From Morinoia aosen (lineage: Eukaryota > Arthropoda > Malacostraca > Amphipoda > Talitridae): DNA of 64,000 nucleotides. Shown one piece after another: positions 35,493-48,979 of the stretch. Under the pieces are notes generated by a model. It was given only the letters and a program-made list of their open reading frames with translations. It did not search any database and was not told where the DNA came from. A program made the position numbers and the translations under genes. Positions within the stretch are counted from its first letter, which is position 1; each line of letters opens with the position of its first letter. Where the stretch lies: NCBI GenBank assembly GCA_030386875.1, contig CM059567.1, positions 83,135,130-83,199,129 on the forward strand, written 5' to 3'.

Positions 35493-35840
35493 TGAGGCTG
35501 GGATATGAAGCTCAGTTGTAGTTAACAGTTTTCCGAGCAAATCGATCGTGATCGTGAATTTCGATGAATGCATCGCACACTGATTTAATGAATCATCGTG
35601 AGCGGGTGAGCAGGCTCCTGCTCAAAGTGAGCATTTGTTCCAATCCAGAGCTGTTTGACGACGTTCCCTGCAATTGGAAGGTGTGACTTTTTTTTGCGCA
35701 ATTTAGGACGTGGACTACAATCGATGATACTGTTAGTTGAGCGTCGAGCATTGTGAAGCGGCGACATCCTCGAGTATTGTTTTACTTGAATATAAGTTGG
35801 TCAAATACGAATTCGTTCGTTCGACATGGCAATCTACCTC
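35489..35840 (+). repeat. 5S spacer, right part of the interrupted unit
   Basis: Distal 352 bp of the spacer split by the retrotransposon, leading into copy 23. The poly-T tract and the conserved 5' flank are present, so copy 23 keeps its normal upstream sequence. Confidence 0.92.
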
Positions 35841-35960
35841 GCCAACGGCCATACCACGTTGAATGCACCGCTTCTCGTCCGATCAGCGAAGTTAAGCAAC
35901 GTTGGGTCTGGTTAGTACTTGGATGGGTGACCGCCTGGGAACACCAGATGCTGTTGGCTT
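35841..35960 (+). rRNA. 5S rRNA: 5S ribosomal RNA, copy 23
   Basis: Consensus gene, first after the retrotransposon. The flank reads CTACCTC just before it. Confidence 0.97.
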
Positions 35961-36919
35961 TTTACCTTTTCCGTGTCTTCTTCGATGACAGGAATTTGGG
36001 TCAAATCTCCCGAGTGAATTCGATTTTTTCCGCGGGATTGTCCAGTGAGGTCGTTTTTTTCAACACTTTTGATTCCTTGCTTGCCTGCATTCGCGTATCC
36101 CCAGGTTGGAACCAAGCTCCCATTTTGATGTTTGCACATTCCAAAGGTCACCATTCAATCGTCGCCTTTTCTTCGTCACGTTCTGGAAAATATTAGGCAT
36201 CTAGATGGAATGAGCCCGATGATCATCGATTGATCGCCCTTTCCGGAAGCACATCTGTGTAGTGAATGAATATCTTTGGCAATGATTGCGCAGGTTATCT
36301 CAGCATGCGCCCTATGATGAGATCTTGGTGTTGGGCGCATCTTTTCCATGCGAGTGTACTCCGCTGAGTACATTCGGTGCTGATATTTTTCGATGGACGA
36401 TTCACGTCGAGCCTCGGAAATGAGCTCTTCCACTGTTATGATGCGCATGCAAGAGTGACAGCTGTAAGCAGCTGCCTGCTGTTCAATGGTCTCAAGATTT
36501 TGGAAACTACAGCCCTCCGATAGTGTAGTCATTTGCGGCTGTGAACGTTCTTTTTGTTCACGGGAGTAGCGTGAGGCTTGGAGATGAAGCTCAGTTGTAG
36601 TTAACAGTTTTCCGAGCAAATCGATCGTGATCGTGAATTTCGATGAGTGCATCGCACACTGATTTAATGAATCATCGTGAGCGGGTGAGCAGGCTCCTGC
36701 TCAAAGTGAGCATTTGTTCCATCCAGAGCTGTTTGACGACGTTCCCTGCAATTGGAAGGTGTGACTTTTTTTTTGCGCAATTTAGGACGTGGACTACAAT
36801 CGATGATACTGTTAGTTGAGCGTCGAGCATTGTGAAGCGGCGACATCCTCGAGTATTGTTTTACTTGAATATAAGTTGGTCAAATACGAATTCGTTCGTT
36901 CGACATGGCAATCTTCCTC

Positions 36920-37039
36920 GCCAACGGCCATACCACGTTGAATGCACCGCTTCTCGTCCGATCAGCGAAGTTAAGCAACGTTGGGTCTGGTTAGTACTTG
37001 GATGGGTGACCGCCTGGGAACACCAGATGCTGTTGGCTT
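36920..37039 (+). rRNA. 5S rRNA: 5S ribosomal RNA, copy 24
   Basis: Consensus gene with normal flank and T5 terminator. Confidence 0.97.
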
Positions 37040-38005
37040 TTTACCTTTTCCGTGTCTTCTTCGATGACAGGAATTTGGGTCAATTCTCCCGAGTGAATTC
37101 GATTTTTTCCGCGGGATTGTCCCGTGAGGTCATTTTTTTCAACACTTTTGATTCCTTGCTTGCCTGCATTTGCGTATCCGCAGGTTGGAACCTAGCTCCC
37201 ATTTTGATGTTTGCACATTCCAAAGGTCACCATTCAATCGTCGCCTTTTCTTCGTCACGTTCTGGAAAATCTTAGGCATCTAGATGGAATGAGCCCGATG
37301 ATGTTCATCGATTGATCGCCTTTTCCGGAAGCACATCTGTCTAGTGAATGAATATCTTTGGCAATGATTGCGCAGGTTATCTCAGCTTGCGCCCTATGAT
37401 GAGATCTTGGTGTTCGGCGCAACTTTTCCATGCGAGTGTACTCCGCTGAGTACATTCGGTGCTGATATTTTTCGATGGACGATTCACGTCGAGCCTCTGA
37501 AATGAGCTCTTCCACTGTTATGATGCGCATGCAAGAGTGACGGCTGTAAGCAGCTGCCTGCTGTTCAATGGTCTCAAGATTTTGGAAACTACAGCCCTCC
37601 GAAAGTGTAGTCATTTGCGGCTGTGAACGTTCTTTTTGTTTACGGGAGTAGCGTGAGGCTGGGAGATGAAGCTCAGTTGTAGGTAACAGTTTTCCGAGAA
37701 AATCGATCGTGATCGTGAATTTCGATGAATGCATCGCACACTGATTGAATGAATCATCGTGAGCTGGTGTGCAGGCACCTGCTCAAAGTGAGCATTTGTT
37801 CCAATCCAGAGCTGTTTGACGACGTTCCCTGCAATTGGAAGGTGTGACTTTGTTTTTTTCGCGCAATTTAGGACGTGGACTACAATCGATGATACTGTTA
37901 GTTGAGCGTCGAGCATAGTGAAGCGGCGACATCATCGAGTATTGTTTTACTTGAAGATAAGTTGGTCAAATACGAATTCGTTCGTTCGACATGGCAATCT
38001 TCCTC

Positions 38006-38125
38006 GCCAACGGCCATACCACGTTGAATGCACCGCTTCTCGTCCGATCAGCGAAGTTAAGCAACGTTGGGTCTGGTTAGTACTTGGATGGGTGACCGCC
38101 TGGGAACACCAGATGCTGTTGGCAT
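38006..38125 (+). rRNA. 5S rRNA: 5S ribosomal RNA, copy 25 (variant)
   Basis: T119A at the 3' end, giving GGCATTTTACC as in copy 20. Internal promoter intact. Confidence 0.95.
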
Positions 38126-39089
38126 TTTACCTTTTCCGTGTCTTCTTCGATGACAGGAATTTGGGTCAAATCTCCCGAGTGAATTCGATTTTTTCCGCGG
38201 GATTGTCCCGTGAGGTCATTTATTCAACACTTTTGATTTCTTGCATGCTTGCATTCGCGTACCCGCAAGTTGGAACCAAGCTCCTATTTTGATATTTTCA
38301 CAGTCCAAAGGTCACCATTAAATGGTTGCCTTTTCTTCGTCACGTTCTGGAAAATCTTAGGCATCTAGAAGGAATGAGCCCGATGATGTTCATCGATTGA
38401 TCGCCCTTTCCGGAAGCACATATGTCGAGTGAATGAATATCTTTGGCAATGATTGCTCAGGTTATCTCAGCTTGCGCCCTATGATGAGATCTTGGTGTTG
38501 GGCGCATCTTTTCCATGCGAGTGTACTCCGCTGAGTACATTCGGTGCTGATATTTTTCGATGGACGATTCACGTAGAGCCTCGGAAAAGAGCTCTTCCAC
38601 TGTTATGATACGCATGCAAGAGTGACAGCTGTGAGCAGCTGCCTGCTGTTCAATGGTCTCAAGATTTTGGAAACTACAGCCCTCCGAAAGTGTAGTCATT
38701 TGCGGCTGTGAACGTTCTTTTTGTTTACGGGAGTAGCGTGAGGCTGGGATATGAAGCTCAGTTGTAGGTAACAGTTTTCCGAGCAAATCGATCGTGATCG
38801 TGAATTTCGATGAATGCATCGCACACTGATTGAATGAATCATCGTGAGCTGGTGTGCAGGCACCTGCTCAAAGTGAGCATTTGTTCCAATCCAGAGCTGT
38901 TTGACGACGTTCCCTGCAATTGGAAGGTGTGACTTTGTTTTTTCGCGCAATTTAGGACGTGGACTACAATCGATGATACTGTTAGTTGAGCGTCGAGCAT
39001 AGTGAAGCGGCGACATCATCGAGTATTGTTTTACTTGAAGATAAGTTGGTCAAATACGAATTCGTTCGTTCGACATGGCAATCTTCCTC

Positions 39090-39209
39090 GCCAACGGCCA
39101 TACCACGTTGAATGCACCGCTTCTCGTCCGATCAGCGAAGTTAAGCAACGTTGGGTCTGGTTAGTACTTGGATGGGTGACCGCCTGGGAACACCAGATGC
39201 TGTTGGCTT
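39090..39209 (+). rRNA. 5S rRNA: 5S ribosomal RNA, copy 26
   Basis: Consensus gene, but the T-run is T4 (GGCTTTTCACC). The same form is in copy 28, 2,166 bp on, marking a two-unit duplication. Confidence 0.96.
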
Positions 39210-40170
39210 TTCACCTTTTCCGTGTCTTCTTCGATGACAGGAATTTGGGTCAAATCTCCCGAGTGAATTCGATTTTTTCCGCGGGATTGTCCCGTGAGGT
39301 CATTTTTTCAACACTTTTGATTTCTTGCATGCTTGCATTCGCGTACCCGCAGGTTGGAACCAAGCTCCTATTTTGATATTTTCACAGTCCAAAGGTCACC
39401 ATTAAATGGTTGCCTTTTCTTCGACACGTTCTGGAAAATCTTAGGCATCTAGATGGAATGAGCCCGATGATGTTCATCGATTGATCGCCCTTTCCGGAAG
39501 CACATATGTCGAGTGAATGAATATCTTAATCAATGATTGCGCAGGTTATCTCAGCTTGCGCCCTATGATATCTTGGTGTTGGGCGCATCTTTTCCATGCG
39601 AGTGTACTCCGCTGAGTACATTCGGTGCTGATATTTTTCGATGGACGATTCACGTCGAGCCTCGGAAATGAGCTCTTCGACTGTTATGATACGCATGCAA
39701 GAGTGACGGCTGTGAGCAGCTGCCTGCTGTTCAATGGTCTCAAGATTTTGGAAACTACAGCCCTCCGAAAGTGTAGTCATTTGCGGCTGTGAACGTTCTT
39801 TTTGTTCACGGGAGTAGCGTGAGGCTGGGAGATGAAGCTCAGTTGTAGGTAACAGTTTTCCGAGCAAATCGATCGTGATGGTGAATTTCGATGAATGCAT
39901 CGCACACTGATTGAATGAATCATTGTGAGCTGGTGTGCAGGCACCTGCTCAAAGTGAGCATTTGTTCCAATCCAGAGCTGTTAGACGACGTTCCCTGCAA
40001 TTGGAAGGTGTGACTTTGTTTTTTCGCGCAATTTAGGACGTGGACTACAATCGATGATACTGTTAGTTGAGCGTCGAGCATAGTGAAGCGGCGACATCAT
40101 CGAGTATTGTTTTACTTGAAGATAAGTTGGTCAAATACGAATTCGTTCGTTCGACATGGCAATCTTCCTC

Positions 40171-40290
40171 GCCAACGGCCATACCACGTTGAATGCACCG
40201 CTTCTCGTCCGATCAGCGAAGTTAAGCAACGTTGGGTCTGGTTAGTACTTGGATGGGTGACCGCCTGGGAACACCAGATGCTGTTGGCTT
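40171..40290 (+). rRNA. 5S rRNA: 5S ribosomal RNA, copy 27
   Basis: Consensus gene. The unit is nearly the same as that of copy 1. Confidence 0.97.
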
Positions 40291-41255
40291 TTTACCTTTT
40301 CCGTGTCTTCTTCGATGACAGGAATTTGGGTCAAATCTCCCGAGTGAGTTCGATTTTTTCCGCGGGATTGTCCCGTGAGGTCATTTTTTCAACACTTTTG
40401 ATTTCTTGCATGCTTGCATTCGCGTACCCGCAGGTTGGAACCAAGCTCCTATTTTGATATTTGCACAGTCCAAAGGTCACCATTAAATGGTCGCCTTTTC
40501 TTCGTCACGTTCTGGAAAATCTTAGGCATCTAGATGGAACGAGCCCGATGATGTTCATCGATTGATCGCCCTTTCCGGAAGCACATATGTCGAGTGAATG
40601 AATATCTTTGGCAATGATCGCGCAGGTTATCTTAGCTTGCGCCCTCTGATGAGATCTTGGTGTTGGGCGCATCTTTTCCATGCGAGTGTACTCCGCTGAG
40701 TACATTCGGTGCTGATATTTTTCGATGGACGATTCACGTCGAGCCTCGGAAATGAGCTCTTCCACTGTTATGATGCGCATGCAAGAGTGACAGCTGTAAG
40801 CAGCTGCCTGCTGTTCAATGGTCTCAAGATTTTGGAAACTACAGCCCTCCGAAAGTGTAGTCATTTGCGGCTGTGAACGTTCTTTTTGTTCACGGGAGTA
40901 GCGTGAGGCTGGGAGATGAAGCTCAGTTGTAGGTAACAGTTTTCCGAGCAAATCGACCGTGATCGTGAATTTCGATGAATGCATCGCACACTGTTTGAAT
41001 GAATCATCGTGAGCTGGTGTGCAGGCTCCTGCTCAAAGTGAGCATTTGTTCCAATCCAGAGCTGTTTGACGACGTTCCCTGCAATTGGAAGGTGTGACTT
41101 TTTTTTTTTCGCACAATTTAGGACGTGGACTACAATCGATAATACTGTTAGTTGAGCGTCGAGCATAGTGAAGCGGCGACATCATCGAGTATTGTTTTAC
41201 TTGAAGATAAGTTGGTCAAATACGAATTCGTTCGTTCGACATGGCAGTCTTCCTC

Positions 41256-41375
41256 GCCAACGGCCATACCACGTTGAATGCACCGCTTCTCGTCCGATCA
41301 GCGAAGTTAAGCAACGTTGGGTCTGGTTAGTACTTGGATGGGTGACCGCCTGGGAACACCAGATGCTGTTGGCTT
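41256..41375 (+). rRNA. 5S rRNA: 5S ribosomal RNA, copy 28
   Basis: Consensus gene with T4 terminator, counterpart of copy 26. Confidence 0.96.
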
Positions 41376-42336
41376 TTCACCTTTTCCGTGTCTTCTTCGA
41401 TGACAGGAATTTGGGTCAAATCTCCCGAGTGAATTCGATTTTTTCCGCGGGATTGTCCCGTGAGGTCATTTTTTCAACACTTTTGATTTCTTGCATGCTT
41501 GCATTCGCGTACCCGCAGGTTGGAACCAAGCTCCTATTTTGATATTTTCACAGTCCAAAGGTCACCATTAAATGGTTGCCTTTTCTTCGACACGTTCTGG
41601 AAAATCTTAGGCATCTAGATGGAATGAGCCCGATGATGTTCATCGATTGATCGCCCTTTCCGGAAGCACATAGGTCGAGTGAATGAATATCTTTATCAAT
41701 GATTGCGCAGGTTATCTCAGCTTGCGCCCTATGATATCTTGGTGTTGGGCGCATCTTTTCCATGCGAGTGTACTCCGCTGAGTACATTCGGTGCTGATAT
41801 TTTTCGATGGACGATTCACGTCGAGCCTCGGAAATGAGCTCTTCGACTGTTATGATACGCATGCAAGAGTGACGGCTGTGAGCAGCTGCCTGCTGTTCAA
41901 TGGTCTCAAGATTTTGGAAACTACAGCCCTCCGAAAGTGTAGTCATTTGCGGCTGTGAACGTTCTTTTTGTTCACGGGAGTAGCGTGAGGCTGGGAGATG
42001 AAGCTCAGTTGTAGGTAACAGTTTTCCGAGCAAATCGATCGTGATGGTGAATTTCGATGAATGCATCGCACACTGATTGAATGAATCATTGTGAGCTGGT
42101 GTGCAGGCACCTGCTCAAAGTGAGCATTTGTTCCAATCCAGAGCTGTTAGACGACGTTCCCTGCAATTGGAAGGTGTGACTTTGTTTTTTCGCGCAATTT
42201 AGGACGTGGACTACAATCGATGATACTGTTAGTTGAGCGTCGAGCATAGTGAAGCGGCGACATCCTCGAGTATTGTTTTACTTGAATATAAGTTGGTCAA
42301 ATACGAATTCGTTCGTTCGACATGGCAATCTTCCTC

Positions 42337-42456
42337 GCCAACGGCCATACCACGTTGAATGCACCGCTTCTCGTCCGATCAGCGAAGTTAAGCAACGTTG
42401 GGTCTGGTTAGTACTTGGATGGGTGACCGCCTGGGAACACCAGATGCTGTTGGCTT
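42337..42456 (+). rRNA. 5S rRNA: 5S ribosomal RNA, copy 29
   Basis: Consensus gene, last one with the CATGGCAATC flank typical of the left part of the array. Confidence 0.97.
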
Positions 42457-43419
42457 TTTACCTTTTCCGTGTCTTCTTCGATGACAGGAATTTGGGTCAA
42501 ATCTCCCGAGTGAGTTCGATTTTTTCCGCGGGATTGTCCCGTGAGGTCATTTTTTCAACACTTGATTTCTTGCATGCTTGCATTCGCGTACCCGCAGGTT
42601 GGAACCAAGCTCCTATTTTGATATTTGCACAGTCCAAAGGTCACCATTAAATGGTCGGCTTTTCTTCGTCACGTTCTGGAAAATCTTAGGCATCTAGATG
42701 GAACGAGCCCGATGATGTTCATCGATTGATCGCCCTTTCCGGAAGCACATATGTCGAGTGAATGAATATCTTTGGCAATGATCGCGCAGGTTATCTTAGC
42801 TTGCGCCCTCTGATGAGATCTTGGTGTTGGGCGCATCTTTTCCATGCGAGTGTACTCCGCTGAGTACATTCGGTGCTGATATTTTTCGATGGACGATTCA
42901 CGTCGAGCCTCGGAAATGAGCTCTTCCACTGTTATGATGCGCATGCAAGAGTGACAGCTGTGAGCAGCTGCCGCTGTTCAATGGTCTCAAGATTTTGGAA
43001 ACTACAGCCCTCCGAAAGTGTAGTCATTTGCGGCTGTGAATGTTCTTTTTGTTTACGGGAGAAGCGTGAGGCTGGGAGATGAAGCTCAGTTGTAGGTAAC
43101 AGTTTTCCGAGCAAATCGATCGTGATCGTGAATTTCGATGAATGCATCGCACACTGATTGAATGAATCATCGTGAGCTGGTGTGCAGGCTCCTGCTCAAA
43201 GTGAGCATTTGTTCCAATCCAGAGCTGTTTGACGACGTTCCCTCCAATTGGAAGGTGTGACTTTGTTTTTTTTCGCGCAATTTAGGACGTGGACTACAAT
43301 CGATAATACTGTTAGTTGAGCGTCGAGCATAGTGAAGCGGCGACATCATCGAGTATTGTTTTACTTGAAGATAAGTTGGTCAAATACGAATTCGTTCGTT
43401 CGACATGACAATCTTCGTC

Positions 43420-43539
43420 GCCAACGGCCATACCACGTTGAATGCACCGCTTCTCGTCCGATCAGCGAAGTTAAGCAACGTTGGGTCTGGTTAGTACTTG
43501 GATGGGTGACCGCCTGGGAACACCAGATGCTGTTGGCTT
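43420..43539 (+). rRNA. 5S rRNA: 5S ribosomal RNA, copy 30
   Basis: Consensus gene, first with the CATGACAATCTTCGTC flank of the right-hand subfamily. T4 terminator. Unit nearly identical to that of copy 48. Confidence 0.96.
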
Positions 43540-44507
43540 TTCACTTTTTCCGTGTCTTCGTCGATGACAGGAATTTGGGTCAAATCTCCCGAGTGAATTT
43601 GATTTTTATCGCGGGATTGTCCCGTGAGGTCATTTTTTTCAATAATTTTGATTCCTTGCTTGCCTGCATTCGCGTACCCGCAGGTTGGAACCAAGCTCCT
43701 ATTTTGATATTTGCGCAGTCCAAAGGTCACCATTCAATGGTCGCCTTTTCTTCGTCACGTTCTGGAAAATCTTAGGCATCTAGATGGAATGAACCCGATG
43801 ATGTTCATCGATTGATCGCCCTTTCCGGAAGCACATCTGTCTAGTGTATGAATATCTTTGGCAATGATTGCGCAGGTTATCTCAGCTTGCGCCCTATGAT
43901 GAGATCTTGGTGTTGGGCGCATCTTTTCCATGCGAGTGTACTCCGCTGAATACATTCGGTGCTGATATTTTTCGATGGACGATTCACGTCGAGCCTCGGA
44001 AATGAGCTCTTCGACTGTTATGATGCGCATGCAAGAGTGACAGCTGTGAGCAGCTGCCTGCTGTTCAATGGTCTCAAGATTTTGGAAACTACAGCCCTCC
44101 GAAAGTCTAGTCATTTGCGGCTGTGAACGTTCTTTTTGTTTACGGGAGAAGCGTGAGGATGGGAGATGAAGCTCAGTTGTAGGTAACAGTTTTCCGAGCA
44201 AATCGATCGTGATCGTGAATTTCGATGAATGCATCGCACACTGATTGAATGAATCATCGTGAGCTGGTGTGCAGGCTCCTGCTCAAAGTGAGCATTTGGT
44301 TCCAATCCAGAGCTGTTTGACGACGTTCCCTGCAATTGGAAGGTGTGACTTTGTTTTTTTTCGCGCAATTTAGGACGTGGACCACAATCGATAATACTGT
44401 TAGTTGAGCGTCGAGCATAGTGAAGCGGCGACATCATCGAGTATTGTTTTACTTGAAGGTAAGTTGGTCAAATACGAATTCGTTCGTTCGACATGACAAT
44501 CTTCGTC

Positions 44508-44627
44508 GCCAACGGCCATACCACGTTGAATGCACCGCTTCTCGTCCGATCAGCGAAGTTAAGCAACGTTGGGTCTGGTTAGTACTTGGATGGGTGACCG
44601 CCTGGGAACACCAGATGCTGTTGGCTT
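44508..44627 (+). rRNA. 5S rRNA: 5S ribosomal RNA, copy 31
   Basis: Consensus gene with T4 terminator. Unit nearly identical to that of copy 47. Confidence 0.96.
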
Positions 44628-45597
44628 TTCACCTTTTCCGTGTCTTCGTCGATGACAGGAATTTGGGTCAAATCTCCCGAGTGAATTTGATTTTTATCGC
44701 GGGATTGTCCCGTGAGGTCATTTTTTTCAATACTTTTGATTCCTTGCTTGCCTGCATTCGCGTACCCGCAGGTTGGAACCAAGCTCCTATTTTGATATTT
44801 GCGCAGTCCAAAGGTCACCATTCAATGGTCGCCTTTTCTTCGTCACGTTCTGGAAAATCTTAGGCATCTAGATGGAATGAACCCGATGATGTTCATCGAT
44901 TGATCGTTCTTTCCGGAAGCACATCTGTCTAGTGAATGAATATCTTTGGCAATGATTGCGCAGGTTATCTCAGCTTGCGCCCTATGATGAGATCTTGGTG
45001 TTGGGCGCATCTTTTCCATGCGAGTGTACTCCGCTGAGTACATTCGGTGCTGATATTTTTCGATAGACGATTCACGTCGAGCCTCGGAAATAAGCTCTTG
45101 GACTGTTATGATGCGCACGCAAGAGTGACATCTGTGAGCAGCTGCCTGCTGTTCAATGGTCTCAAGATTTTGGAAACTACAGCCCTCCGAAAGTGTTGTC
45201 ATTTGCGGCTGTGAACGTTTTTTCGTTCACGGGAGTAGCGTGAGGCTGAGAGATGAAGCTCAGTTGTAGGTCACAGTTTTCCGAGCAAATCGATCGTGAT
45301 CGTGAATTTCGATGAATGCATCGCACACTGATTGATTGAATGAACCATCGTGAGCTGGTGCGCAGGCTCCTGCTCAAAGTGAGCATTTGTTCCAATCCTG
45401 AGCTGTTTGACGACGTTCCCTTCAATTGGAAGGTGTGACTTTGTTTTTTTTCGCGCAATTTAGGACGTGGACTACAATCGATAATACTGTTAGTTGAGCG
45501 TCGAGCATAGTGAAGCGGCGACATCATCGAGTATTGTTTTACTTGAAGATAAGTTGGTCAAATACGAATTCGTTCGTTCGACACGACAATCTTCCTC

Positions 45598-45717
45598 GCC
45601 AACGGCCATACCACGTTGAATGCACCGCTTCTCGTCCGATCAGCGAAGTTAAGCAACGTTGGGTCTGGTTAGTACTTGGATGGGTGACCGCCTGGGAACA
45701 CCAGATGCTGTTGGCTT
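45598..45717 (+). rRNA. 5S rRNA: 5S ribosomal RNA, copy 32
   Basis: Consensus gene with the CACGACAATCTTCCTC flank (type A of the dimeric repeat). Confidence 0.97.
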
Positions 45718-46683
45718 TTTACCTTTTCCGCGTCTTCTTCGATGACAGGAATTTGGGTCAAATCTCCCGAGTGAATTCGATTTTTTCCGCGGGATTGTCC
45801 CGTGAGGTCATTTTTTCAACACTTTAGATTCCTTGCTTGCCTGCATTCGCGTACCCGCAGGTTGGAACCAAGCTCCTATTTTGATATTTGCGCAGTCCAA
45901 AGGTCACCATTCAATGGTCGCCTTTTCTTCGTCACGTTCTGGAAAATCTTAGGCATCTAGATGGAATGAACCCGACGATGTTCATCGGTTGATCGCCCTT
46001 TCCGGAAGCACATCTGTCTAGTGAGTGAATATCTTTGGCAATGATTGCGCAGGTTATCTCAGCTTGCGCCCTATGATGAGATCTTGGTGCTGGGCGCATC
46101 TTTTTCATGCGAGTGTACTCCGCTGAGTACATTCGGTGCTGGTATTTTTCGATGGACGATTCACGTCCAGCCTCGGAAATGAACTCTTCGACTGTTATGA
46201 TGCGCATGCAAGAGTGACAGCTGTGAGCAGCTGCCTGCTGTCCAATGGTCTCAAGATTTTGGAAACTACAGCCCTCCGAAAGTGTAGTCATTTGCGGCTG
46301 TGAACGTTCTTTTTGTTTACGGGAGAAGCGTGAGGCTGGGAGATGAAGCTCAGTTGTGGGTAACAGTTTTCCGAGCAAATCGATCGTGATCGTGAATTTC
46401 GATGAATGCATCGCACACTGATTGAATGAATCATCGTGAGCTGGTGTGCAGGCTCCTGCTCAAAGTGAGCATTTGTTCCAATCCAGAGCTGTTTGACGAC
46501 GTTCCCTCCAATTGGAAGGTGTGACGTTGTTTTTTTTCGCGCAATTTAGGACGTGGACTACAATCGATAATACTGTTAGTTGAGCGTCGAGCATAGTGAA
46601 GCGGCGACATCATCGAGTATTGTTTTACTTGAAGATAAGTTGGTCAAATACGAATTCGTTCGTTCGACACGACAATCTTCGTC

Positions 46684-46803
46684 GCCAACGGCCATACCAC
46701 GTTGAATGCACCGCTTCTCGTCCGATCAGCGAAGTTAAGCAACGTTGGGTCTGGTTAGTACTTGGATGGGTGACCGCCTGGGAACACCAGATGCTGTTGG
46801 CTT
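46684..46803 (+). rRNA. 5S rRNA: 5S ribosomal RNA, copy 33
   Basis: Consensus gene with the CACGACAATCTTCGTC flank (type B). Confidence 0.97.
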
Positions 46804-47773
46804 TTTACCTTTTCCGCGTCTTCTTCGATGACAGGAATTTGGGTCAAATATCCCGAGTGAATTCGATTTTTTCCGCGGGATTGTCCCGTGAGGTCATTTT
46901 TTCAACACTTTAGATTCCTTGCTTGCCTGCATTCGCGTACCCGCAGGTTGGAACCAAGCTCCTATTTTGATATTTGCACAGTCCAAAGGTCACCATTCAA
47001 TGGTCGCCTTTTCTTCGTCACGTTCTGGAAAATCTTAGGCATCTAGATGGAATGAACCCGATGATGTTCATCGGTTGATCGCCCTTTCCGGAAGCACATC
47101 TGTCTAGTGAGTGAATATCTTTGGCAATGATTGCGCAGGTTATCTCAGCTTGCGCCCTATGATGAGATCTTGGTGTTGGGCGCATCTTTTCCATGCGAGT
47201 GTACTCCGCTGAGTACATTCGGTGCTGATATTTTTCGATGGACGATTCACGTCGAGCCTCGGAAATGAGCTCTTGGACTGTTATGATGCGCACGCAAGAG
47301 TGACATCTGTGAGCAGCTGCCTGCTGTTCAATGGTCTCAAGATTTTGGAAACTACAGCCCTCCGAAAGTGTTGTCATTTGCGGCTGTGAACGTTTTTTCG
47401 TTCACGGGAGTAGCGTGAGGCTGAGAGATGAAGCTCAGTTGTTTGGTCACAGTTTTCCGAGCAAATCGATCGTGATCGTGAATTTCGATGAATGCATCGC
47501 ACACTGATTGATTGAATGAACCATCGTGAGCTGGTGCGCAGGCTCCTGCTCAAAGTGAGCATTTGTTCCAATCCTGAGCTGTTTGACGACGTTCCCTTCA
47601 ATTGGAAGGTGTGACTTTGTTTTTTTTCGCGCAATTTAGGACGTGGACTACAATCGATAATACTGTTAGTTGAGCGTCGAGCATAGTGAAGCGGCGACAT
47701 CATCGAGTATTGTTTTACTTGAAGATAAGTTGGTCAAATACGAATTCGTTCGTTCGACACGACAATCTTCCTC

Positions 47774-47893
47774 GCCAACGGCCATACCACGTTGAATGCA
47801 CCGCTTCTCGTCCGATCAGCGAAGTTAAGCAACGTTGGGTCTGGTTAGTACTTGGATGGGTGACCGCCTGGGAACACCAGATGCTGTTGGCTT
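47774..47893 (+). rRNA. 5S rRNA: 5S ribosomal RNA, copy 34
   Basis: Consensus gene, type A flank. Confidence 0.97.
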
Positions 47894-48859
47894 TTTACCT
47901 TTTCCGCGTCTTCTTCGATGACAGGAATTTGGGTCAAATCTCCCGAGTGAATTCGATTTTTTCCGCGGGATTGTCCCGTGAGGTCATTTTTTCAACACTT
48001 TAGATTCCTTGCTTGCCTGCATTCGCGTACCCGCAGGTTGGAACCAAGCTCCTATTTTGATATTTGCGCAGTCCAAAGGTCACCATTCAATGGTCGCCTT
48101 TTCTTCGTCACGTTCTGGAAAATCTTAGGCATCTAGATGGAATGAACCCGACGATGTTCATCGGTTGATCGCCCTTTCCGGAAGCACATCTGTCTAGTGA
48201 GTGAATATCTTTGGCAATGATTGCGCAGGTTATCTCAGCTTGCGCCCTATGATGAGATCTTGGTGCTGGGCGCATCTTTTTCATGCGAGTGTACTCCGCT
48301 GAGTACATTCGGTGCTGGTATTTTTCGATGGACGATTCACGTCCAGCCTCGGAAATGAACTCTTCGACTGTTATGATGCGCATGCAAGAGTGACAGCTGT
48401 GAGCAGCTGCCTGCTGTCCAATGGTCTCAAGATTTTGGAAACTACAGCCCTCCGAAAGTGTAGTCATTTGCGGCTGTGAACGTTCTTTTTGTTTACGGGA
48501 GAAGCGTGAGGCTGGGAGATGAAGCTCAGTTGTGGGTAACAGTTTTCCGAGCAAATCGATCGTGATCGTGAATTTCGATGAATGCATCGCACACTGATTG
48601 AATGAATCATCGTGAGCTGGTGTGCAGGCTCCTGCTCAAAGTGAGCATTTGTTCCAATCCAGAGCTGTTTGACGACGTTCCCTCCAATTGGAAGGTGTGA
48701 CTTTGTTTTTTTTCGCGCAATTTAGGACGTGGACTACAATCGATAATACTGTTAGTTGAGCGTCGAGCATAGTGAAGCGGCGACATCATCGAGTATTGTT
48801 TTACTTGAAGATAAGTTGGTCAAATACGAATTCGTTCGTTCGACACGACAATCTTCGTC

Positions 48860-48979
48860 GCCAACGGCCATACCACGTTGAATGCACCGCTTCTCGTCCG
48901 ATCAGCGAAGTTAAGCAACGTTGGGTCTGGTTAGTACTTGGATGGGTGACCGCCTGGGAACACCAGATGCTGTTGGCTT
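48860..48979 (+). rRNA. 5S rRNA: 5S ribosomal RNA, copy 35
   Basis: Consensus gene, type B flank. Confidence 0.97.
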
